Source: Streptomyces coacervatus (GTDB taxonomy: Bacteria > Actinomycetota > Actinomycetes > Streptomycetales > Streptomycetaceae). Taken from it: a stretch of DNA of 64,000 bases. Below, piece after piece: positions 16,182-28,412 of this stretch (within the stretch, counting starts at the first letter, position 1; each line of letters starts with the position of its first letter). The translations under genes were made by a program, and so were the position numbers. The notes below the pieces were generated by a model. The model worked only from the letters and a program-made list of their open reading frames with translations. It ran no database searches and was not told the DNA's origin. The stretch spans positions 372,001-436,000 of the forward strand of contig NZ_JARHTP010000002.1 in assembly GCF_029223485.1 (NCBI RefSeq), given 5' to 3'.

Positions 16182-16943
16182 ATGGCCGGCGGATTCGACG
16201 GACGCAGTGTCATCGTCACCGGAGCGGGCTCGGGCATCGGGCGCGCGGCCGCCCTGGCCTTCGCCGCCCAGGGGGCCCGGGTCGTGATCGCGGACCTGAA
16301 CGCGGAGGGCGCGGACAAGGTCGTCAAGGAGATCGAGCAGGCGGGCGGCACGGCGATCGCGGTCGTGGGCGACCTGAGCCAGCAGGCCGTCGTCGACCGG
16401 GTGGCCGGGACGGCCGTGGAGAGCTTCGGCGGCGTGGACGTCCTGGTGAACAACGCCGGGATCATGGACCGCATGTCGGCGCTGGCGGACGTGGACGACG
16501 CCGAGTGGGAGCGGGTCATACGGGTCAATCTCACCGCCCCGTTCCTGCTCACGCGGGCGGTGCTGCCGCACATGCTGCAGGCGGGCAGGGGCGCGATCGT
16601 GAACACCGCCTCCGAGGCGGGCATCAGGGGCAGCGCGGCGGGCGCCGCCTACACGGCCTCGAAGCACGGAATCGTCGGCCTGACCAAGTCCCTCGCGGTG
16701 ATGTACCGCAACCAGGGCATCCGCGCCAATGCCATCGCCCCGGGCGGCACGGCCACGGGGATGATCCCCGACATCGACCGGAGCGCCCACGGACCGGCGG
16801 CTCTCGGCCCGTACATGGGCAATGTGGGACGCGTGTCCCAGCCGGAGGAGCAGGCGGCCGCGATCGTGTTCCTCGCCTCGGACGCGGCGAGCAACGTCAA
16901 CGGCGTGATCCTGCCGGTCGACAACGGGTGGGCGGCCGTCTGA
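16182..16943 (+). CDS. Short-chain dehydrogenase/reductase (SDR)
   Basis: A 253-aa classical SDR. The ATG at 16182 follows AGGAG and an in-frame ATG at 16116 lies inside the operator, so the shorter form is chosen. TGAGSGIGRAAALAF is the NAD(P)-binding TGxxxGxG, NNAG follows, the catalytic Ser lies in NTASEAG and the YxxxK is YTASK. VDNGWAAV is a usual SDR C-terminus. Asp-38-like acid after the second strand (IADLN) suggests NAD preference. The substrate is unknown. It pairs with the divergent TetR gene. Confidence 0.9.
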   Translation: MAGGFDGRSVIVTGAGSGIGRAAALAFAAQGARVVIADLNAEGADKVVKEIEQAGGTAIAVVGDLSQQAVVDRVAGTAVESFGGVDVLVNNAGIMDRMSALADVDDAEWERVIRVNLTAPFLLTRAVLPHMLQAGRGAIVNTASEAGIRGSAAGAAYTASKHGIVGLTKSLAVMYRNQGIRANAIAPGGTATGMIPDIDRSAHGPAALGPYMGNVGRVSQPEEQAAAIVFLASDAASNVNGVILPVDNGWAAV

Positions 16944-16959
16944 CGACCGCCCAGGGCTC

Positions 16960-16978
16960 CAGGGCGCCCCACGCCCTG
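16960..16978. terminator. Hairpin between convergent SDR and chitosanase genes
   Basis: CAGGGCG, loop CCCCA, CGCCCTG: a perfect 7-bp stem placed 17 bases after the SDR stop. No U-tract. Confidence 0.5.
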
Positions 16979-17049
16979 AGCGGCCTTGCCGAATTCCGAT
17001 ACAGCCCCCACCGGCCCGCAGCCTCATCACCGCACTTCCAGCGGAGCGC

Positions 17050-17745
17050 TCAGTGGCCTCGCACGAACTGCCGCGCCAGCCGCCGCCCCACCTCGACGGC
17101 GGCGGTATGGCTCTCGATCGGCTTGACCTGCGAGTACTTGAAGACGATGTAGGTGACGCCGGAGGGCGTGCCGCCGCCGCTCGGGCCCGGGGGGATGCCG
17201 AGGGCCTTGGCGGTGGCGTAGGAGGCCTCGCCGATGATGCCGTCCGGGCCGATGTCGCCCACGACCGCGTACTGCACGCGGTTTCGGTAGACGACGGCGG
17301 CTACCGATCCGCCGCGGACGCCGTCCTCCCCGGGGTCCCAGAGGGGGCCCGCGCCGGGCACGACGATGTACGGGAGGCGCTCGGCGCTCAAGTACCGCCC
17401 GTCGGACTGCTGGTAGGCGGTGGCCTGGGAGAACGACGGATCGGTGCGGCTGTTGCAGCGCGGACCGGGCTGTCCGTCGCAGTCGATGTCCATGTCGGCC
17501 TTCCAGTGGACGGCGCGCCGGGTGCCGCACACCGCAATGGCGGCCGGTCTGCCGGCGTCGCTGCGGAAGCGGCCGTGGGAGATCTGGGTGCAGTCACGCA
17601 CCCTGGCCAGCAGGTCGGCGGCACGGACGTCGTCTTCCCGCCAGGCCGCCGGCTCCGCCCGGCCGCGGGCCGCGGCGTCGGACAGCATCGGCGGGGCAAG
17701 CAGGGCGGCACCGGCCACGGCCAGGGTCAGCGACTGGACACGCAC
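17050..17745 (-). CDS. Secreted GH75-family chitosanase-like protein
   Basis: A 231-aa protein from a GTG at 17745 with a Sec-type signal peptide (hydrophobic LTLAVAGAALLAPPMLSDAA, then cleavage near AAARG). CGTRRAVHWKADMDIDCDG and YAVVGDIGPDGIIGEASYA are the blocks of fungal-type (GH75) chitosanases; the Asp of GDIGPD and the Glu of GEAS correspond to the catalytic acids. It would hydrolyse chitosan outside the cell. The length is close to bacterial GH75 enzymes. It is convergent with the SDR gene. Confidence 0.85.
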   Translation of the reverse strand: MRVQSLTLAVAGAALLAPPMLSDAAARGRAEPAAWREDDVRAADLLARVRDCTQISHGRFRSDAGRPAAIAVCGTRRAVHWKADMDIDCDGQPGPRCNSRTDPSFSQATAYQQSDGRYLSAERLPYIVVPGAGPLWDPGEDGVRGGSVAAVVYRNRVQYAVVGDIGPDGIIGEASYATAKALGIPPGPSGGGTPSGVTYIVFKYSQVKPIESHTAAVEVGRRLARQFVRGH

Positions 17746-17856
17746 AATAAGGGGCCCTTTCCCTAAGGGGCACTGACGGGCATTCAGCCCGGTCCGGTGC
17801 CGTAGCGATCACTGGGCCACGGTAGGCGGGCCGGACGGCGCAGAGCTCCAGGCAGG

Positions 17857-18123
17857 TCACGGCGTGGCGCGTCTTCGAACGTCCGGCAGGGGCCGGGCGC
17901 CTGAGCCCGTATCGGCTCCGGCGGCCCGGCCACCCGCGTCCGGCGCGGGAACAGCGACGACAGCGGTCCGCGCCACCGGCATGAACTCGCCGTCTCTCAG
18001 GGAGAGTTCAGCCGTGAGGAGCTTCAGCATACGTAACTCCGGCAGGCGGTCAGCAACGCCCCGCAACCGCACCACAGCCTCTTGATATGACCGCAACAGT
18101 CGCGCCATATTGGTCCGGACCAT
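17857..18123 (-). CDS. Possible small protein of unknown function
   Basis: An 88-aa frame starting MVRTNMARLLRSYQEAV and continuing DRLPELRMLKLLTAELSLRD. The first 50 residues have protein-like composition and lower GC than the neighbours, with a TTA codon at PELR. The tail turns Ala/Gly/Pro-rich. No ribosome site is evident and no family is recognised. It may be a real small gene, a remnant or chance. It fills an otherwise geneless stretch between the chitosanase and the fibronectin-III lipoprotein. Confidence 0.3.
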   Translation of the reverse strand: MVRTNMARLLRSYQEAVVRLRGVADRLPELRMLKLLTAELSLRDGEFMPVARTAVVAVPAPDAGGRAAGADTGSGARPLPDVRRRATP

Positions 18124-18153
18124 TGCCGCAGTGCCGTCCGGGGAGGCAACGCC

Positions 18154-19149
18154 GTGCGTCGCGACACCGTGCTCGTGCACCGATCCCTCGCGCTCTGTGC
18201 GGCCCTGGCCCTGGTCGGGTCCTGCGGCCGGAGCGGCACCAGGGACGACGAGGGCCGGCTGCCGGCGGCGCCCGTGGGCGTGACAGCGGCGGCGGGCAGC
18301 TCGACCAGCGTGCACGTGATGTGGAACGCGGTGTCGGCGAACCCCCGCGTCCGCGTCTACGAGGTGTATCGCGGCACCACGAAGGTCGAGGAGGTGCCCG
18401 GTTCCGAGCACATGGTGGACGTCGTAAGGCTCAGGCCGTCCACCTCGTACGTGTTCACGGTGCGGGCACGGGACAGCGAGGGCCGTCTCGGGCCGCCCGG
18501 CCGGGAGGTGCGGGCAACGACCGCGGCGGCCGTGGCGGCGGACGACACGGCCCCGACCCGCCCGGGGAGTACGCGCGGCCGGGCGGTCGGCAGCAGGGCC
18601 GTCGAGCTGTCCTGGTCCGCGTCGACGGATGACCGGGCCGTGCTGTCGTACGACATCTACCAGAGCAGCTCGAAGATCCACAGTGTGGGCGGAGCGCAGA
18701 CGGCGACCGTGGTCACCGGGCTGCGGCCGGGCACCCGTTACGTCTTCACCGTGCGGGCCCGCGACGCGGCCGACAACCTCTCGCCTCCCGGCACCACCGT
18801 CCGCCTCACCACCCCGGGCTCCGACGACGGCCGGGACACGGCTCCCACGGCCTTCCGCGCCACGAGCCACCGCATCGGCGGGGCCTACTACCTCGATCTG
18901 CGCTGGATCCCGCCGCGCACCGACGACGTGGTCACGGAGTATCAGATCCGCCTGGACGGCCGGGCGGCCACCTCCCTGGTGTACGGCGGGGACGCGCCGC
19001 GCGACCGGGCGTCGTACTCCTTCTACGTCGGCCGGGACGCCGGCGTAACCCACCGCGTGCGGATCCGGGCCAGGCTGCCCGACGGCACCTGGGGCGGCCT
19101 CTCGGCGGAGCGGACGGTCACGACCGGGGCGGGCGGCCGACGGCCCTGA
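18154..19149 (+). CDS. Secreted lipoprotein with three fibronectin type III-like repeats
   Basis: A 331-aa protein. The GTG at 18154 follows GGGGAGG. The signal sequence ends in the lipobox LVGSC, predicting lipid attachment to the outer membrane face. Two clear FnIII domains follow: VTAAAGSSTSVHVMWNAVS to RLRPSTSYVFTVRARDSEG, and VELSWSASTDD to GLRPGTRYVFTVRARD. A third divergent one follows (YYLDLRWIPPRTDD). Fibronectin-III modules in actinomycetes usually accompany glycan-active enzymes, but no catalytic domain is attached here, so it may be a binding or spacer protein. It lies next to a chitosanase gene on the opposite strand. Confidence 0.8.
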   Translation: MRRDTVLVHRSLALCAALALVGSCGRSGTRDDEGRLPAAPVGVTAAAGSSTSVHVMWNAVSANPRVRVYEVYRGTTKVEEVPGSEHMVDVVRLRPSTSYVFTVRARDSEGRLGPPGREVRATTAAAVAADDTAPTRPGSTRGRAVGSRAVELSWSASTDDRAVLSYDIYQSSSKIHSVGGAQTATVVTGLRPGTRYVFTVRARDAADNLSPPGTTVRLTTPGSDDGRDTAPTAFRATSHRIGGAYYLDLRWIPPRTDDVVTEYQIRLDGRAATSLVYGGDAPRDRASYSFYVGRDAGVTHRVRIRARLPDGTWGGLSAERTVTTGAGGRRP

Positions 19150-19318
19150 CGGTGCCCGCGGCATGGGCCGGACGAACGAATCCGTCACCTGCCCGGGGGC
19201 AGTCCGCATGCGGGGCGGGCCGCGAGGACATTGGCTGCCCCTGAGGCAGCACGGACGTTTCCCGACCCTCGGCGGCGCAAGGGATGTACCGCCAACCGTG
19301 CCGTCGGAGGGCAGTCCA

Positions 19319-19879
19319 ATGCGCAACTCTCAGCCATTCCTCCGCTCCGCCCTGACCGCGGCAGCCGCAGCCGCGTTTCCGCTCGCCCTGGCCGCCGTGC
19401 CGGCCGCGGCGGCGTCGGGGATCTCCGTGAGCACCAGCGGGTCCACGGTCTCGGTGACGACGAGCGCGTGCTCCCAGACCGGCAGCAGCGGAAGCTGGGG
19501 CACGGCCTCGCTGCTCAACAGCAGCCAGTCGAGCTTCGCCCAGGGACGTCAGGTGTCGCTGTCGGGGACCACCGCCCTGCAGTCGGCGGCCTGGTCGAAC
19601 GTGAGCCCCGGCACCTACACCGTGATCGTCATCTGCTCCAACAACACCACCGCGGGCACCCAGACCGTCGCCGTCTCCCCCGCCTCCTCCCCGACCATCT
19701 CGGCCACCGCCAAGCCCACGCCCAGGTCCTCGGCCTCACTCGGCGTCAGGGGCGGTCTCGGCGGGACCGTCCAGGACTACGGCCCGCTCACGGTGGGGGT
19801 GGGTGCCGCCCTGGTGGGCACGGGCGTCATCGCGACGGGCTGGTACCTGCGCCGGCGCGCCAGGCCGAACCGGCTCTGA
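19319..19879 (+). CDS. Secreted cell-surface protein with C-terminal membrane anchor
   Basis: A 186-aa protein. The ATG at 19319 follows GGAGG. It has a signal peptide (LTAAAAAAFPLALAAVPAAAA), a Ser/Thr/Gly-rich beta-type domain containing two Cys residues (TTSACSQTG and VIVICSNN), a low-complexity Ser/Ala linker, and a C-terminal membrane helix (VGVGAALVGTGVIATGWYL) ending RRRARPNRL. This is a frequent Streptomyces secreted-protein layout of unknown function. The terminal Arg-rich tail would stay in the cytosol. Confidence 0.8.
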   Translation: MRNSQPFLRSALTAAAAAAFPLALAAVPAAAASGISVSTSGSTVSVTTSACSQTGSSGSWGTASLLNSSQSSFAQGRQVSLSGTTALQSAAWSNVSPGTYTVIVICSNNTTAGTQTVAVSPASSPTISATAKPTPRSSASLGVRGGLGGTVQDYGPLTVGVGAALVGTGVIATGWYLRRRARPNRL

Positions 19880-19891
19880 GGGCGGCCGGGC

Positions 19892-20443
19892 TCACGCAGG
19901 CTCGGAACCGGGCAGTTCGGCGAACTCCTCCAGGGCGTGCGTGAGCCACTGCGTCCAGAACGTCTCCAGGTCGATGCCGGCCCGCAGCACCAGGTGCCGC
20001 AGCCGGTCCTGGGGAGCGTCCCTGCCGGGCGGGAAGTCGCGCTTCTCGATCTCCTGGTACTCGGCCAACTGCAGCCGGTGCAGGTCGAGATGGCGGCGCA
20101 GGTCGGCCTCGAGGCCGGCGGTGCCCACCACGGCCGCCGCGCGCAACCGCAGCAGCATCACATCGCGGTGCGGCTTGGGGTCCTGGGACGCGGCGGTCCA
20201 GCGGGCCAGTTCGGCACGGCCCGCGGGCAGGACCTCGTAGCTCTTCTTCTGCCCGCGGGCCGGCTGCTCGGACGGCAGGGCCCGGATCTGCCCCTCGGCC
20301 TCCAGTCTTCCCAGCTCGCGATAGATCTGCTGATGCGTCGCCGACCAGAAGTAGCCGATCGACTTGTCGAACCGGCGGGTCAGCTCCAGCCCCGAGGACG
20401 GCTTTTCGAGCAGGGCGGTGAGGATCGCGTGCGGGAGGGACAT
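19892..20443 (-). CDS. PadR-family transcriptional regulator
   Basis: A 183-aa protein. The N-terminal winged helix has the PadR hallmarks AILTALLEKPSSGLELTRRF and WSATHQQIYRELGRLEAEG, followed by a C-terminal helical dimerisation region (Vir_act_alpha_C type). PadR regulators repress genes for phenolic or drug stress. It lies 31 bases downstream of fadH on the same strand and is probably co-transcribed. A perfect 14-bp palindrome upstream of fadH is the likely operator. Confidence 0.9.
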   Translation of the reverse strand: MSLPHAILTALLEKPSSGLELTRRFDKSIGYFWSATHQQIYRELGRLEAEGQIRALPSEQPARGQKKSYEVLPAGRAELARWTAASQDPKPHRDVMLLRLRAAAVVGTAGLEADLRRHLDLHRLQLAEYQEIEKRDFPPGRDAPQDRLRHLVLRAGIDLETFWTQWLTHALEEFAELPGSEPA

Positions 20444-20474
20444 GAGGTCATCCTAGGGACGGCGACCAGGGCGA

Positions 20475-23776
<3,302 letters not shown>

Positions 23777-23782
<6 letters not shown>

Positions 23783-23824
23783 GGGGCGCGGGGAACTGCG
23801 CGAACAGCCACAACGGCGCCGCAG
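23777..23824 (-). repeat. Streptomyces intergenic repeat, inverted copy
   Basis: On the minus strand it reads CTGCGGCGCCGTTGTGGCTG, then TTCGCGCAGTTCCCCGCGCC, then CCTTAGGG. It overlaps the stop codon of the M20 gene and separates it from a convergent small gene. Related to the copies at 6929 and 45552. Confidence 0.6.
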
Positions 23825-23833
23825 ACGAAAACC

Positions 23834-24202
23834 TCACCGACTCTCAAGAATGACGTGCAACTCCCGCTCCTGGTCACCCGAAGCCGAGGAAAGGTCACGC
23901 ACCGCGAACAGCGGATCCAACGTGCTGCGCAGCCGTTCAATCGCCCAGTAACCCCCCTGCGCATCGACCTCGACGGAGGACGACAACCGGCCCGGCGCCG
24001 GGCACTCGTGCGCGTCGGTGACCTCGAACGTGCCGAGCCACACCATCGGACGGGTCTCGTGAAGCTGCTGCGGCACCTCGTCCGGGCCCCGGTCGGACTC
24101 GAAGCACGCACACAGCGTGTCGAACACGATCCGGGCGTCCTCCTTGCTGCATCCGCTGATCTCGAGGGAGACCGGCTCCTCGTGCGAGCGCTGACGATCC
24201 AT
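23834..24202 (-). CDS. Conserved small protein of unknown function
   Basis: A 122-aa protein. The ATG at 24202 has AGGAG nine bases upstream. It is acidic, with a possible alpha/beta ferredoxin-like pattern (VSLEISGCSKEDARIVFDTL, then EVDAQGGYWAIERLRSTLDP). No motif tells its activity and no family is recognised. It lies alone between the M20 hydrolase and a secreted protein gene. Confidence 0.7.
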   Translation of the reverse strand: MDRQRSHEEPVSLEISGCSKEDARIVFDTLCACFESDRGPDEVPQQLHETRPMVWLGTFEVTDAHECPAPGRLSSSVEVDAQGGYWAIERLRSTLDPLFAVRDLSSASGDQERELHVILESR

Positions 24203-24306
24203 CGTGATCGCTCCTCTCGTGGCTGTGGCGCGGTACCGCGGGTTCCCCATGAACCGCGCCACATCCCCAGAAAAGCACCACTGGCCGCACCGGACCAGCG
24301 AGGGAA

Positions 24307-25182
24307 TCAGCTCCGCTTGAAGCGATACGTCTTGCTGTCCGTCAGCACGCAGAAGCCCGGCGACACGACGATCACACGCAGGGTGCCGTCCCGGCGGTCG
24401 TAGTCGATGCCCTCTACCTCGAACGTGCCCGAGCAGGAGCTCTTCAGGGGCAGCTGCCGCAGGGCGGTGACGTGGCCGGACACATCGGACGCGCCGTTCG
24501 CCGCGGCGGACAGGTCCACCTGCAGGAGCGGCTTGGTGATGCCGAACAGCGTGCCCGCCGGGTCGTCGGAGGAGCACAGCAGCTGGGTGGCGTTCACGAA
24601 GTCGCAGCCCTGCACGTCGCGGACGGCGTGGTCGAGCTTGACGGTGGCCACCTGCGGAAGGTTCGCCGAGGGCGAGGTGCTCGCGTTGGCGCCCGGGGTC
24701 GGGAAGACGAGGAAGCGGCTCATGGTGCCGTACTCACCGGAGAGCATCCACTGGCCGTCGGGCGAGATCGCCACCCAGGAGTTGTTCAGCGCCTCCCCGG
24801 AGCTCAGCTGGTGGACGTACTCCGACCACGCCCCGCCCGGCGCCTGCACCCGGTACATCTTCGCGCTGCCCGAGTCGGCCTGGTACGGCTCGACGTAGTA
24901 GCCGTTGTACGAGGCGTCGGGGTCGCCGACGTGGTTCCAGCCGCGGCTGGAGACGTCGGAGGGGATGGTGCCGATGCCGGTGTAGTGGTTGGCGCTGCCG
25001 GCCGGGACCTCGACGGAGGTCAGGCCCTGGCTCTCGGTCAGCGGATCGGCACGGTCCGAGCCCACCTCGGTCCAGGTGTCGGCCGCCGAAGCGTTCGGGG
25101 CGGCGGACAGGACGGCGGCACTCGCGAGGGCGACGGCCGCGGTCAGGGCCATGTGACAACGTTGCCGGGCGCGCAGGGGCAT
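24307..25182 (-). CDS. Secreted protein of unknown function
   Basis: A 291-aa protein from the ATG at 25182, preceded by GGAGGAG. The signal peptide is LTAAVALASAAVLSAAPNASA. The mature part has the look of a beta-propeller: VEVPAGSANHYTGIGT, WVAISPDGQWMLSGEYGTM, CDFVNATQLLCSSDDPAG and VEGIDYDRRDGTLRVIVV, with four cysteines likely paired. Streptomyces homologues are hypothetical. No enzyme motif is visible. Confidence 0.75.
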   Translation of the reverse strand: MPLRARQRCHMALTAAVALASAAVLSAAPNASAADTWTEVGSDRADPLTESQGLTSVEVPAGSANHYTGIGTIPSDVSSRGWNHVGDPDASYNGYYVEPYQADSGSAKMYRVQAPGGAWSEYVHQLSSGEALNNSWVAISPDGQWMLSGEYGTMSRFLVFPTPGANASTSPSANLPQVATVKLDHAVRDVQGCDFVNATQLLCSSDDPAGTLFGITKPLLQVDLSAAANGASDVSGHVTALRQLPLKSSCSGTFEVEGIDYDRRDGTLRVIVVSPGFCVLTDSKTYRFKRS

Positions 25183-25284
25183 GGGGGCTCCTCCGTGGGG
25201 GGTGGGGGGTGCTCGGCGGACAGTCTGGCCCGCGCCGCGTAGCCATGTACAGACCAATTCGGTAACGGGGGCTTTCGGCTCGAT

Positions 25285-25307
25285 GACAGTCCGTACCGGG
25301 TACTGTC
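25285..25307. promoter_or_regulatory. Inverted repeat GACAGT-N11-ACTGTC upstream of the PP2C phosphatase gene
   Basis: Six-base perfect arms with an 11-base spacer that contains CCGTACCGGG. It lies about 120 bases before the chosen phosphatase start and 100 bases upstream of the divergent secreted-protein gene. Confidence 0.35.
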
Positions 25308-25424
25308 GTCACGGCTCCGGCGGGACGGCCCCGACCGTGTTGAGGGATGGTGGAGGTGGGCGACGGAGCAGTCACAGGGACGGTTGAGCGCGGTAGAACT
25401 TGGGGAGTCGGCACGGGGGACGGC

Positions 25425-27524
25425 GTGCCGCGTGAACGGGCGAAGGCGGTGCGTGGAATGAGTGCACCTGGGTTTCCGGTGGCCGAGGGCGAGGGGTCGG
25501 TGCGGCCGAGCGGGCTGCTCGACGTGCTGGGCGTGGCCTCGGTGGTCCTGGATACCGAGGGACGCATCGTGCTGTGGAGCCCGCAGGCCGAGGAGCTGTT
25601 CGGCTATCCGGCGCAGGAGGCTCTCGGACAGTACGCGGCCCGGATCATGGTGCACGAACAGCATCTCGACCTGGTGGTCAAACTCTTCGCCGATGTCATG
25701 GTCACCGGTCAGAGCTGGGCCGGGGCCTTCCCCATTCGGCGCAAGGACGGCAGCACGCGCCTCGTGGAGTTCCGCAACATGCGGCTGCTGGACGACCGGG
25801 GCGACGTCTTCGCGCTGGGACTGTGCGCCGACCGGTCGACCGTACGGCGACTGGAGCGGGACGTGGCGCTGTCCACCCGGATGATCGCGCAGTCCCCCAT
25901 CGGCCTGGCCGTCCTGGACACCGATCTGCGCTATGTGTCGGTCAATCCGGCCCTGGAGCGGCTCAACGGGATCGCTGCCGAGCAGCACATCGGCCGGTCG
26001 ATCGGCGAGGTCCTGCCGCACCTCGACGTCGCCGCCATCGAGGCGGCGGCGCGCCAGGTGCTGGAGACCGGCCGTCCGCTCGTCGACCAGCAGACGACCG
26101 GACGGACGCCCGCCGATCCGGACGAGGACCGCGCCTGGTCGCTCTCGCTGTACCGGCTGGAGGACGCGGTCGGCACCGTGCTGGGCCTGGCCGGTTCGGT
26201 CATGGACGTCACCGAGCAGCACCGGGCGAGCCTCGAGGCGGAGGCCGCCCGCCGGCGGCTGCAGGTGATCGCGGACGCCTCCGCCCGTATCGGCACCACC
26301 CTGGAGCTGGACCGCACCGCCCGTGAACTGGCCGATGTCGCCGTGCCGGAGCTCGCCGACATCGCCGCCGTGGACCTGCTCGAGGCGGTGGTGGCGGGCA
26401 GGCGCAGCAGCCTGGGCCCCACGGAGCCTGCGGTGATCCGGGCTCTCGCCGTGCAGGCGGACGGCGCCCCGGAGGCGCTGCGGGCGGCCGACCCGCCCGG
26501 GCAGGTGACCCGGTACGGTCCCGACCGGCTGGTCACCGAGTGTGTGCGCACCGGCCGGCCGGTGATGGTGGCGGAGGTCGAGCCGGCGGACCTGCCGCGG
26601 ATAGCCCGCTCCCCCGAGGCGGCCGAGCTGCTGGCCGAGGCGGGCGTCCACTCGTATCTGGCCGTGCCGTTGATCGCGCGCGGCGAGGTGCTCGGCGCCC
26701 TCGACCTCAAGCGCACGCACAACCCGGAGCCGTTCAGCGAGGACGACCTGCTGCTCGCCCGTGAGCTGGCGTCCCGCGCGGCCGTGCAGATCGACAACGC
26801 CCGCTGGTACCAGAACGCCCGTGACACCGCCCTCACCCTCCAGCGCAGCCTGCTGCCCAGCCACCCGCCGGTGACGGGCGGCCTGGAGGTCGCCTCCCGC
26901 TACCAGCCCGCGGGCGCCACCAGTGAGGTCGGCGGCGACTGGTTCGACGTGATCCCGCTGGAGGGCGGCAAGACGGCGCTGGTGGTGGGCGATGTGATGG
27001 GCAGCGGCATCAACGCCGCCGCGACCATGGGCCGGCTGCGCACCGCGACCAACACCCTCGCCTCCCTCGACCTCGATCCGGCCCGGCTCCTGGAACACCT
27101 CGACAAGATCACCGACGGCCTGGACCACTCCATCGCCACCTGCGTCTACGCCGTCCACGACCCGCAGCTGCGCCAGTGCAGGATCGCCAACGCGGGGCAT
27201 CTGCCGCCGGTCCGGCTGCGGGCCGGGCATCCCCCGGAGCTGCTGGAACTGCCCACCGGGGTACCGCTGGGCGTGGGCGGGGTCGCGTTCTCCACCACCA
27301 CGATCGACCTGGAGCCCGGCGACCGCCTCGTGTTCTACACCGACGGCCTGGTGGAGACCCGGCAGCATCCCCTCGACGAGCGCCTGGACGCCCTGCTGTC
27401 CCTCCTCGAAGGCCCCGACCGCCCCCTGGAGGAGGTCTGCGACCTCCTGCTGCGCACCCTGCACCAGCCGGACAACTCGGATGACGTGGCACTTCTCATC
27501 GCGCGCGTGCAGAAGCCCGACTGA
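25425..27524 (+). CDS. PAS-PAS-GAF-PP2C (SpoIIE-type) protein phosphatase
   Basis: About 699 aa. GTG 25425 is chosen for a GGGGG stretch just upstream, but ATG 25347 or ATG 25458 are also possible. Domains in order are PAS 1 (VVLDTEGRIVLWSPQAEELF), PAS 2 (AVLDTDLRYVSVNPALERL), GAF (ADASARIGTTLELDRTAREL to DLKRTHN) and the PP2C phosphatase. The metal-binding acids of the last are visible in EVGGDWFDV, VVGDVMGSG, TDGLVETR and NSDDVALLIAR. No C-terminal kinase domain is present. Such proteins dephosphorylate anti-sigma antagonists in response to small signals; partners are not in the immediate neighbourhood. Confidence 0.92.
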   Translation: MPRERAKAVRGMSAPGFPVAEGEGSVRPSGLLDVLGVASVVLDTEGRIVLWSPQAEELFGYPAQEALGQYAARIMVHEQHLDLVVKLFADVMVTGQSWAGAFPIRRKDGSTRLVEFRNMRLLDDRGDVFALGLCADRSTVRRLERDVALSTRMIAQSPIGLAVLDTDLRYVSVNPALERLNGIAAEQHIGRSIGEVLPHLDVAAIEAAARQVLETGRPLVDQQTTGRTPADPDEDRAWSLSLYRLEDAVGTVLGLAGSVMDVTEQHRASLEAEAARRRLQVIADASARIGTTLELDRTARELADVAVPELADIAAVDLLEAVVAGRRSSLGPTEPAVIRALAVQADGAPEALRAADPPGQVTRYGPDRLVTECVRTGRPVMVAEVEPADLPRIARSPEAAELLAEAGVHSYLAVPLIARGEVLGALDLKRTHNPEPFSEDDLLLARELASRAAVQIDNARWYQNARDTALTLQRSLLPSHPPVTGGLEVASRYQPAGATSEVGGDWFDVIPLEGGKTALVVGDVMGSGINAAATMGRLRTATNTLASLDLDPARLLEHLDKITDGLDHSIATCVYAVHDPQLRQCRIANAGHLPPVRLRAGHPPELLELPTGVPLGVGGVAFSTTTIDLEPGDRLVFYTDGLVETRQHPLDERLDALLSLLEGPDRPLEEVCDLLLRTLHQPDNSDDVALLIARVQKPD

Positions 27525-27647
27525 CCGTCCGGGGCGAGCGCCGAACTCTCACAGCTACTGATTACGGCTTCCTTATCGCCCGCATTCGACAATCACAGCA
27601 AGGCATGGCAGGCAGCTGCCGGGTGCCGTGGCCGATGGGAGCGAGCC

Positions 27648-28379
27648 GTGATGCACGAGCCGAACGAGGAACCCAGCGCCGGAGGCGAGCCGCCCGAGCG
27701 GCGCTTCGAGACCGCACCGGACATGGAAGTGATGACGGGTCCGGGCGGCCCGGACCGGGCGCCGGGGATGTGGCGGCGCCGGTCCCGCCGGGCCCGTGCC
27801 GTCACCGTGGCGGCCACGGTCGTCGTCCTGGCCCTCGGCGGCACGGTCGCCTACGCCGCCACCTCGGGCGGCTCCGGCCAGGGCGCCACGCCCTCCGCGT
27901 CCGGGTCCGCCTCGCCGTCGCCGGGCGGCCCCGGCGGCCGGCACGGGGTCGGCCCCTGGTTCGGTTTCGGCTTCGGCGGCTTGGGGGTGCACGGCGAGGC
28001 CACGGTCAAGGACCAGGACACGGGCAAGTGGGTCACCCGGATCTGGCAGCGCGGCACCGTCGAGAAGGTCGAAGGCGACCAGGTGACGCTCAAGAGCGAT
28101 GACGGCGCCGAGTGGACGTGGACCGTGAACTCGGACACCACCGTGTTCCGGGACGGCACGAAGGGGTCCGGGGCCGGCGACCTCAAGAAGGGCGAGTCGG
28201 CCCTCCTCGCCGGCACCCGCTCCGACGACGGCACCAGGACCGCGACCCGCGCGGTCTCGGGCACCTTCGACGACCGGGGTCCCGGTGACCGCCACGACAG
28301 GTTCCCGGGCCCGGGCCACCGGGACTGGCGCGATCACGCACCCTCGCCGAGCCCGTCGGGCAGCGGCGCGACGACCTGA
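27648..28379 (+). CDS. Membrane-anchored protein with DUF5666-like domain
   Basis: A 243-aa protein. The start is GTG 27648 or the adjacent ATG 27651, after GGGAGCGAG. It has a cytosolic N-terminus, one membrane helix (AVTVAATVVVLALGGTVAYA), a Ser/Gly/Pro-rich linker, and a beta-barrel-like domain (GTVEKVEGDQVTLKSDDGAE, then TVFRDGTKGSGAGDLKKGES) typical of DUF5666. The tail is Pro/Gly/His/Asp-rich. Predicted outside the membrane; function unknown. Confidence 0.75.
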   Translation: MMHEPNEEPSAGGEPPERRFETAPDMEVMTGPGGPDRAPGMWRRRSRRARAVTVAATVVVLALGGTVAYAATSGGSGQGATPSASGSASPSPGGPGGRHGVGPWFGFGFGGLGVHGEATVKDQDTGKWVTRIWQRGTVEKVEGDQVTLKSDDGAEWTWTVNSDTTVFRDGTKGSGAGDLKKGESALLAGTRSDDGTRTATRAVSGTFDDRGPGDRHDRFPGPGHRDWRDHAPSPSPSGSGATT

Positions 28380-28383
28380 CACC

Positions 28384-28408
28384 GAGGCCGGCTCCGACGA
28401 CCGGCCTC
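28384..28408. terminator. Hairpin terminator after the DUF5666-like gene
   Basis: GAGGCCGG, nine-base loop, CCGGCCTC: a perfect 8-bp stem starting five bases after the stop codon. Confidence 0.6.
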
Positions 28409-28412
28409 AGCG

